This document shows, piece by piece, positions 54,990 to 62,073 of a stretch of 62,073 nt of DNA (its first letter is position 1; the number at the start of each line of letters is the position of its first letter). The notes beneath the pieces were generated by a model, which made no database searches, had not been told where the DNA came from, and worked only from the letters and a program-made list of their open reading frames with translations. Both the position numbers and the translations under genes were made by a program. This stretch comes from Stenocarpella maydis (Eukaryota; Ascomycota; Sordariomycetes; Diaporthales; Diaporthaceae), in contig NQMI01000148.1 in the NCBI GenBank assembly GCA_002270565.1, forward strand, positions 1,148-63,220. The letters are read 5' to 3'.

Positions 54990-57900
54990 TGTGAAGTCTG
55001 GGGTTCATTATGTGATTTCATTATAATATTGGTTTGTTATAGTTTGTTATAGTTTGTTATGTATGGGGTCTTTAGGCTGCATTCCTGGCTTCTAGAACTA
55101 TTCTATAGTGGTTTGCATATAGTATCTTTTAAGTTCATTATAATAGTAGGTTAAATTTTAGGCTGGTTCCCATGTATTCTCACTAGAGTTATAGCCTTTC
55201 CACTTAATAAGGTATTCCATTATTCCTTAGTGCTACCTTAAGTCTATGATATTTTCTACTTTATATTCTTTATTATATTTATTAAGTGTTTTAATCTATA
55301 TTTTAAGTCTTATATTCTTGAGTGCTAGTTTTAAGAGTGAAATATAAAAGACTGAATGCTGTTTTATTCCCTTGGGTAGTAAGAGTTTGTAGTTAATATC
55401 CGAAAGTTTTCTTAAAATTTTAAAGGGGCTGATTTTCTTATAGTTAAGCTTTTTACTAGGTTACTTAGTTTTAATATTTCAGTAAAGGAGATAGATCTTA
55501 TCTCCCTCCTTAAGAATTAGTCCCTTAATTCTCTTCTAATTTACATATTTTAATATTTACTCCTATATAAAAGAAAGTTCTACTTAGATATTCTTCTGGA
55601 TTTATCTAATTTACATTACTTTTTATTCTACTAATTTCACTAGAGTATTATTTGGTAGTAATTTATAATATACCTGAGGTTTGTATCTATAGAGTATAAA
55701 GAAAGGTAACTACTTAGTTATACTAGTAGTTGCGCTGTTGTAGGTAAACTGTGCTAGTAGTAGCAGTTTAACCTAATTATCCTATAGTTAGTTGATATAG
55801 TATTAGAGGTATTATTCTATAATCTGGTTAATTTATTCCATTTATCTATCTGTTTATATGTATGCTATTATTAAGAGCTTATACTTTACTTCAAGTTGCT
55901 TTATTAGTAACTTCCAAAAGTTTAATATAAAGAGCTTATCTTTATTTAAGATAATTTCATATAGTATTCTATGATTGCTTATAATGATTTATAAGAACGT
56001 GTATATAAGTTCTTCTGCAGTACTAGCTTCCTTATATAGTATGAAATATACATACTTGCTCAGTCTATAAACCACTACTAGAATATTATTATAATATACT
56101 CTAGTTAAGGGTTCTCATAAGAGAGGTAATTTAATAATAAAGTCCAGGCTAATGGAGGACTATATAGCCATGGGTACTAGCAGAGGTTTTAATAATCTAT
56201 ATAGTTTATATCTAGAGGCCTTGTTTTTATTGCAGGAGTTGCATTTACTAATAATATCTTAAACCTTCCTCTTAAAATTAGGGATCTAGTAATTCTACTA
56301 AATCCTTTTTATTATTACTATAATATCTTAATAGCTATACGCTAGTGCTTTATATATTTCTATAATCAACTTATCTTATTCCTTTAGATTAATAGGGGTT
56401 TTTCTAGTTTAGAAGTTAACTCTAATTATAGCATTAAGTTTATAGTTAAGAATGAGGCTCCCGTCCTCTTAAGTCTTAAATACTGTCCATTCCATAGGTA
56501 AATCCTTTTCCTAGTGGTTGGGTCTTTAGCTAAGCGCATCTGCTCTTGCATTCTTAACTCTATCTATATGGATAACCTTGATATTAAATTATAATAAGAA
56601 CTCTATATATCTGATTTATTGCTTATTAAGAGTTTTAATTATTATAAAGATTATAAGATTCTTATAATCCGTATAGAGTTTAATCTGCTTTTTAGCTCCT
56701 ATAAGGTAGTGCTGCTATTCCTGGAATACATATACTATAGCTATAAATTCTTTATCTAATATAGTATAACGGGTTTCTAATCCATTAAATTTCTTGCTAA
56801 AGTTTATAATAATATATATCCTTCCCTATTTATCTTTTTAAATAAGTTCTCCACCCGTAGCATTATCTGAAGCATCTATATAGATTTCAAATTCCTTCTC
56901 TAGATCTACTTCCTCAAGTATAAGGTCTCTTATAACCTTATCCTTAAGTATCTAGAAAGCCTATTATTTAGTATCTATCCACCTAAAGGCACAATCTTTC
57001 TTAATAAGGTCTATTAATAGTTTTATAATATTACTATACCATGCAATAAATTATTAATAGAAGTTAGCATATCTAAGAAATGCTTTAATATCCTTAACAT
57101 TTATAGGGGTTAGCTATTCCTTAATCGCTTTAACTTTTCCTTCTTGCATCTTAATTTTTCTTAATTTAATTATATACCTAAGGTAATCAACTTTTTATAT
57201 ATGCTAGCTACACTTTTCTAGTTCCACTAGGAGATTAGCATCCTAAAGTTTTTAAAGAACCTTTTTAATATATTCCTTATAATCATTAAGGTTTTCTAAG
57301 AAGATAAGAATATCATCTAAGTAGGTAATAATAAAGATATTAAGGTATTTGCTTAGGACTTAGTTAATTATTTCCTAAAATAATGCAAGTACATTAGTCA
57401 ATCTGAAAGGCATAACTATCATTTTATAATATCTATAGTATATCCTAAATGCTATCTTTTATTCTTCTCCTTCTTTCATTCAGACAAGGTTATATCCATA
57501 CTTCAAGTTAAGTACTATAAACCATTTTACTCCTCTAAATTAGTCCTATAGTTCCTTAATAAGCAGGAGAGAGTATTAGTTTTTAATCATAATATTATTT
57601 AATTATTGATAGTCTATATAAAGTTATAGCTTACCATTCTTCTTTAGTATAAAGAGGATTAAGTATTCAGCTGGTAATCATAATGGCCTAATAAATCCCT
57701 TCTAGAGGTTTTCATTAAGGTATTCCCTAAGTGCTTTAAGTTATTCTTCATTAAGTCTATCAATAGGCTTGAACTAGGGTATTATTCCAGGTTTTAATAG
57801 TATTTTATAGTCCCATTATATATATTATAGTAATATAATATTAAGTTATTCCTAGAATACTATCTTAAATTTATAATAGTCTTCTAGTATTTATACTAGT

Positions 57901-59422
57901 CTATCGGTCTTAACTCCTTTTCTCTCTTCTTTTAGGTAAAGGAGGTATTATTGTGTTTCCTATATTGTATACTAACTAGTTGTATTGGAGTGGTAATCTC
58001 CTGACTGGCTTTGATCCTTCCGCGAGGTGCTTGAGTAGCCTAGTCCTTCTCTGTTTTTCTGGAGTCGGGCCTTCTATCTGCTCTTAGAGGTATCTATAGG
58101 TCCATTTAAGTATATTACCCGTTTGCTATCCTTAGTAATATAACTCTTTCCCTTGCTATTGATTGCAACCTTCTTCTGGAGAATAGCATTATCCTAAAAG
58201 ATCTAGTTAGTAGTCTAATTAATTTGGGGATTATTCTTTCTTAACTAAGGTATTCTTAAGATTAATTAATAATTTACTATCTTAATAATATTAAATAACA
58301 GTAATTTCATATGGTTATAAATCTGAACTAAGAGGGGATTAGTCTTTTATTAATAACTTTATTACTATAAAATACTTTAGTTCTATCTACTATATTAAGT
58401 CTATAGGGTTCCCTTTTCTTATGCTATAGTAGGTAATATTTATTTACTATTTTTAAGGGAATGAAATTCCTTTATACTCTACTATTAATAAGTGCTAAGT
58501 ATATATGGACTCCTAGTTTAACTTGAACCATTAGGTAGCTATAGTTGCTTATTGTTGCATATAAGTACCTTATAATATAGTTGGTTGCTACCTGAGGTTT
58601 TATAAATAGCCCTTCTAGTTTTTTAACTATTTATCTATAGCTAGGACCTCCTTAATGCTCTTAAGATTTTGCTTTATGATATTTCATAATTCTTATAGGT
58701 TATTAATTAGCTATCATATGCTGTAATCCTATTCCTTTATTATTGGAGTTTTAAGTAGCAGCCCCTACTATTTTAGTAGATACTAGTCTTAAGCTTTATT
58801 AAGTATGTATACCTTGCAGATTGGTTTATTATAATTTGCTTATCCATTAGGGTTCTAGAGGCATTCTAAAGGTATACAGGAGTCCAGCCTTATTAGGGCG
58901 CATTCTGTCTTATTATATTTTTAGTATAAGTACTAGTTCTTAAAATTATTATGCTTATATGTATATTTAATATTCTTACCTAGATATTATTAGGGAAACT
59001 AGCTATACTTAGTTTTCTCCCTTATGTATTCCTTACATTTATTATAAATATATAATACCCAAGAGATATCTTTATATTTATTATATAATGAATATATGTA
59101 TCCTGTATCTCCTGGTCTCCTATATTCCTAAGTAGGTTGTCCTATAGTTTCTTTAAAAGGTCTCCCTATAATCATGACCACTATAATGTTAGTTCTTGGG
59201 GCTGGAAGGGGCGCTTATCCTAGGTAGTCTTACGGTTCCTTCTATTGGGTTTGTGGTATAAGTAGGGCCTGAGGGATAGGTTTTCCTTCCATCCTGGGGT
59301 TAATCTGCAAGAGCTCCTCCCTATTTCCTACTGCTAGGGTTCTTCCCTACTTCCCTAAAGCATTCTTAGGAAATCATCTGGTAGCCTCCTTATTGCTATG
59401 GTGAGTGGTATAGCTGTTATTC
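54990..59422 (-). mobile_element. Ty3/gypsy chromovirus, gag-pol, RIP-inactivated
   Basis: Minus-strand domains appear in the expected order. Reverse transcriptase: near 57300-57323 YLDDILIF, with the flanking text ALFQEIINQVL and FIITYLDD. RNase H: IYIDASDNATGGELIQ near 56840-56890. Integrase: zinc-binding C-x2-C (CNSCNKNKASRYKLY) near 56190-56260 and the core downstream. C-terminal chromodomain: MEYLIKWKGYNSSENTWEPA near 55160-55225. A chromodomain at the integrase end defines chromoviruses, which target chromatin. Stops throughout are TAA/TAG in place of CAA/CAG. The gag end lies near 58300-59400 and meets LTR A copy 2; the 3' LTR expected near 55000 is missing, so the element is truncated there or overwritten by the plus-strand relic. 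Confidence 0.88.
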
Positions 59423-60018
59423 TGATGAATTTGTGCTATAAAATAGCATTTAGTTTAGCGTGTGTGTGTTTCGGCAGGGTCGCAGTATGGTGCTCTAAGG
59501 CGAATTCGGATGATTGATAATGGTCTGGACAACTTTGTATTGAATTAAGTTGGGCTTCTGTAAGCCCTCCTTATATACCCTCCGATGTTGTCTTACCCCT
59601 GGGCACGCTGCGGTAGGCTCTGGTGCAAATTTGCAAATGCTGGAAAATTCGCCCTTCCAACACACTATCTTTGGTTCCAAACAACTAGCTAACTATAGCC
59701 CTAGTAATGCCCAGATTAAGTATATATAAACTTTAGAAATCAAGCTATCTAATGCACTAAGTTATATACTTTTTGGGTAAGAAATAAGGGTAATGCAGAG
59801 GTCTGAATTAAGGTGCAAATGCAGGCCAAAATAATCGACTCACGGCCACCAAACTCATCTTGCGTCACGCACGCACTGGGCGTACTTAGCGAAAATCGCC
59901 TGACTCGCAAGTCTAGGGTAACTCCTTGCTAGAAAGTCTAGGGTAACTCCTTACAACGAAGTCTAGGGTAACTCCTTGCACGGAGTACCAACGCCCTGCT
60001 GAGCGGTTCCGTTTAACA
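59423..60018 (-). repeat. Long terminal repeat, family A, copy 2 (596 bp), inverse orientation
   Basis: Reverse complement of 12593-13184 with only scattered differences, including the three AAGGAGTTACCCTAGACTT units and the GGGTATATAAGG promoter-like site. It lies directly upstream (minus sense) of the chromovirus gag-pol, but the adjoining frame is in mid-protein, and the right flank is gag of another chromovirus in plus orientation. So it may be a late insertion, not this element's own 5' LTR. No flanking duplication seen. Confidence 0.7.
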
Positions 60019-62073
60019 ACTATAGCTATATATATCAATAAATATTTATTTAAATGATAATAGGAGTAATAGTATAAGAATCCTAAGAACTAATAAAAGC
60101 CCTATTACTAACCTAATAATAGGAAGAAGTACTACCATAAGGGCAACTTTTAAAGCCCTTAGTAATAATAATAAAAACTATTTATAATACACATCCAGAA
60201 CCTATAGAACTTAATATAACATTATAATATCCTAATAATAATTGGAAGTACTATAATTATAAAAAGCTAGAATACTTCTCTAAGGAATACTACCAGCTTG
60301 GAAAATAATTATAAAGACTAATCCTAGAAGGATAATAATAAGTTAATATAACTATATACTAGAAATAGCCTAAATAATATAGCTATTTACTTAATAAAGA
60401 ATACTTAGTATACTTAAAAGGTAAACCGCCTTATATTTATTAATCTAACCTTTATATAGAATATCTAATCTACCCTAATAAAAATAAGCCTGAAAATCTA
60501 AATAACCTACTAATTATTTTTTCGAAACTAGTAGATACTAACCCTAGGTCTAGAGCCCTTAACTAGACCTCTTACTTTAATAACTAGTGCTTAATATACC
60601 TTTAGAGAAAGAAGCCTCTAGATGGTTCCCTAAACAACCTTAATTAGAAAGATAGTTAGTAATAGAAAGATAAGGACCACTGCATAATATAGTAATAAAT
60701 AATAGTAATTTAGATTACTTAAATACTATAAATAATGCTTAAGGAAATAATAAAAACTCTATATAAAATAATAATAAACGCAAAAACCCTAATAAGAATC
60801 CCAAGAAGCACCTAGGAAAGTGCTAACCTATTGCGCCTAATACTAGTATAACCAGAATTACTATTACAGGAATACTCCTAATACAGGCTGTAAAAGAAAT
60901 GCACTAGCCTCTTATTAGAGAAACTAGAGATAAGGCCTATCTCCAGCTGTAGCACCTTAAGTATACTAAAACCTTATGAATCTTATATATTTAGCATACT
61001 TATTATATTTACTTTTAGGAAAAAGCTAGCTAATCTTTCTTCTCTAGAAGGTTCTACTTAGAACTTATTATAAAGACCTATAAGTACTTTAAACTTAAGT
61101 ATTAGAAGATTACTAGCTACAATAAAACTAAGGTCTATATAATCATTAAACTTAATAGAGATCTACTATTTAGATGCCTATAAGAACTTAATAGAATATA
61201 AGCATATAAGTTAACTAAATGCTCTATCTATCTAGATAAGAAACTCCTACTCTGGTATAAAGAAATAAAGTAATAATATAACTAGTAATAGTAATATTTA
61301 ATATATAAATAATAAGAATAGGGAAAAGATAATGATTATTTATAAAGGAATATTAATTAATTAAAATTATTAATCCCTATATATAATTTATAAAAGCTAT
61401 ATATATATTATTCTAAAAGTAGAAATTGATAAAGGAATATATAATATATTATTAAATAATAGAACTTAAGGTAACTTTATATTACTAAGCATTATTAATA
61501 GAGATTAAATCTTATAGCATTAGAAGGAAGACCCCTATAGACTTAGTACTATAGAAGATAATAAAGTAAGATATAGAAATAAAGTAATTAATATAAAGAT
61601 TAATTATCTACTTATCTTAATCTAAAATTATACTACTTTTATAACTCTAAAATTTATAAATATAGTATATTATAAATTAATCTTAAAGCATCTATAGCTA
61701 TATAATATAAATCCTTAAATTGATTAAACTACTAGCTAAATCTTTGAGGATAATGCTATTCCCTAAAAGAATGTTATAATTAATAGCATAAGAAGGAGTT
61801 ATGTTATTAAAGATAGTAAATAAATAATGCACTTAAATAGACCTATAGGTACCTCTATAAGTAAGAGACCTAGCTTAAGAAAAAATGCGAAGGATTAAAC
61901 TCCTTAAGTATTTTACAAAAAGGTTAAAGTTAATCAGAAGATTATTACTCCTAGAAGCAAAACAACAGTCTGCTATAAACTAACCCTTAGAAACCACAAC
62001 TAATTAGTTAATATATTACATACTAGCAATAAATATAGTAATAACTCCTCTACTTAAAGGAAGAAAAGATAAA
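60019..62073 (+). mobile_element. Second Ty3/gypsy chromovirus copy, gag to start of pol, runs off the window
   Basis: From 60030 to 60370 the sequence repeats the gag of 12250-12590, including the decayed zinc knuckle (KYYNYKK...EYFSKEYYQL). It then continues into pol-like sequence, matching the minus-strand element near its spacer (IFEDNAIP, stop, KNVIINSI and GTSISKRPSL near 61735-61870). Heavily RIP-mutated, many stops. The 3' part is beyond the window edge. Confidence 0.7.

Noticed and set aside
12593..60018. Giant mobile element (Starship-type) bounded by the inverted 0.59-kb repeats
   Set aside because: No DUF3435 tyrosine recombinase or other captain gene was recognised, the repeats look like LTRs (TATA, TG...CA), and no target duplication was found. 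Only the inverted arrangement is kept as a finding.

Overview
The window looks like a two-compartment genome of a filamentous ascomycete (Pezizomycotina, probably a plant-associated Sordariomycete; I cannot name the species). Evidence: short GT-AG introns of about 50-100 bp, a PTH11/rhodopsin-like membrane protein, a Zn2Cys6 regulator, GH11 xylanases with a fungal CBM1 module, and long AT-rich tracts in which transposon genes carry the C-to-T/G-to-A decay of repeat-induced point mutation (RIP).

Layout. 1-3.0 kb: AT-rich RIP compartment with a Pogo/Fot-like relic, a small solo LTR with a target-site duplication, and a TIR element. 3.0-9.8 kb: normal-composition DNA with two intact, intron-bearing genes (rhodopsin-like receptor, MFS transporter) and an unmutated GC-rich block. 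9.8-18.7 kb: nested TE cluster: a long-TIR MITE, the 5' part of a chromovirus, an almost unmutated 592-bp LTR, a RIP-destroyed large ORF and Mutator-like element (MULE) 1. 18.7-49.4 kb: gene island, minus strand unless noted: GH11 xylanase A; a gene-poor stretch; GH11-CBM1 xylanase B; a decayed flavin monooxygenase (+); MULE 2, which cuts a sugar-transporter gene; a small Cys-rich secreted protein; a 687-aa Zn2Cys6 regulator (+); two decayed loci, one with ZZ and SANT domains; an O-methyltransferase; and a secreted barrel-like protein of 562 aa. 49.4-62.07 kb: a second AT-rich nest with gag-like relics, a solo LTR with TSD, a second inverted LTR of the same kind, a minus-strand Ty3/gypsy chromovirus and a related plus-strand one running off the window.

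How it fits together. Two xylanases, a sugar-transporter remnant and a Zn2Cys6 regulator suggest a plant-cell-wall utilisation neighbourhood (inference). Two copies of one MULE family in the same orientation bracket both xylanase genes. At a larger scale two near-identical 0.59-kb LTRs face each other 46 kb apart. No tRNA, rRNA, CRISPR array or bacterial-type operon is supported. Splice sites were chosen by eye from GT-AG signals, frame and family conservation, with no transcript evidence.
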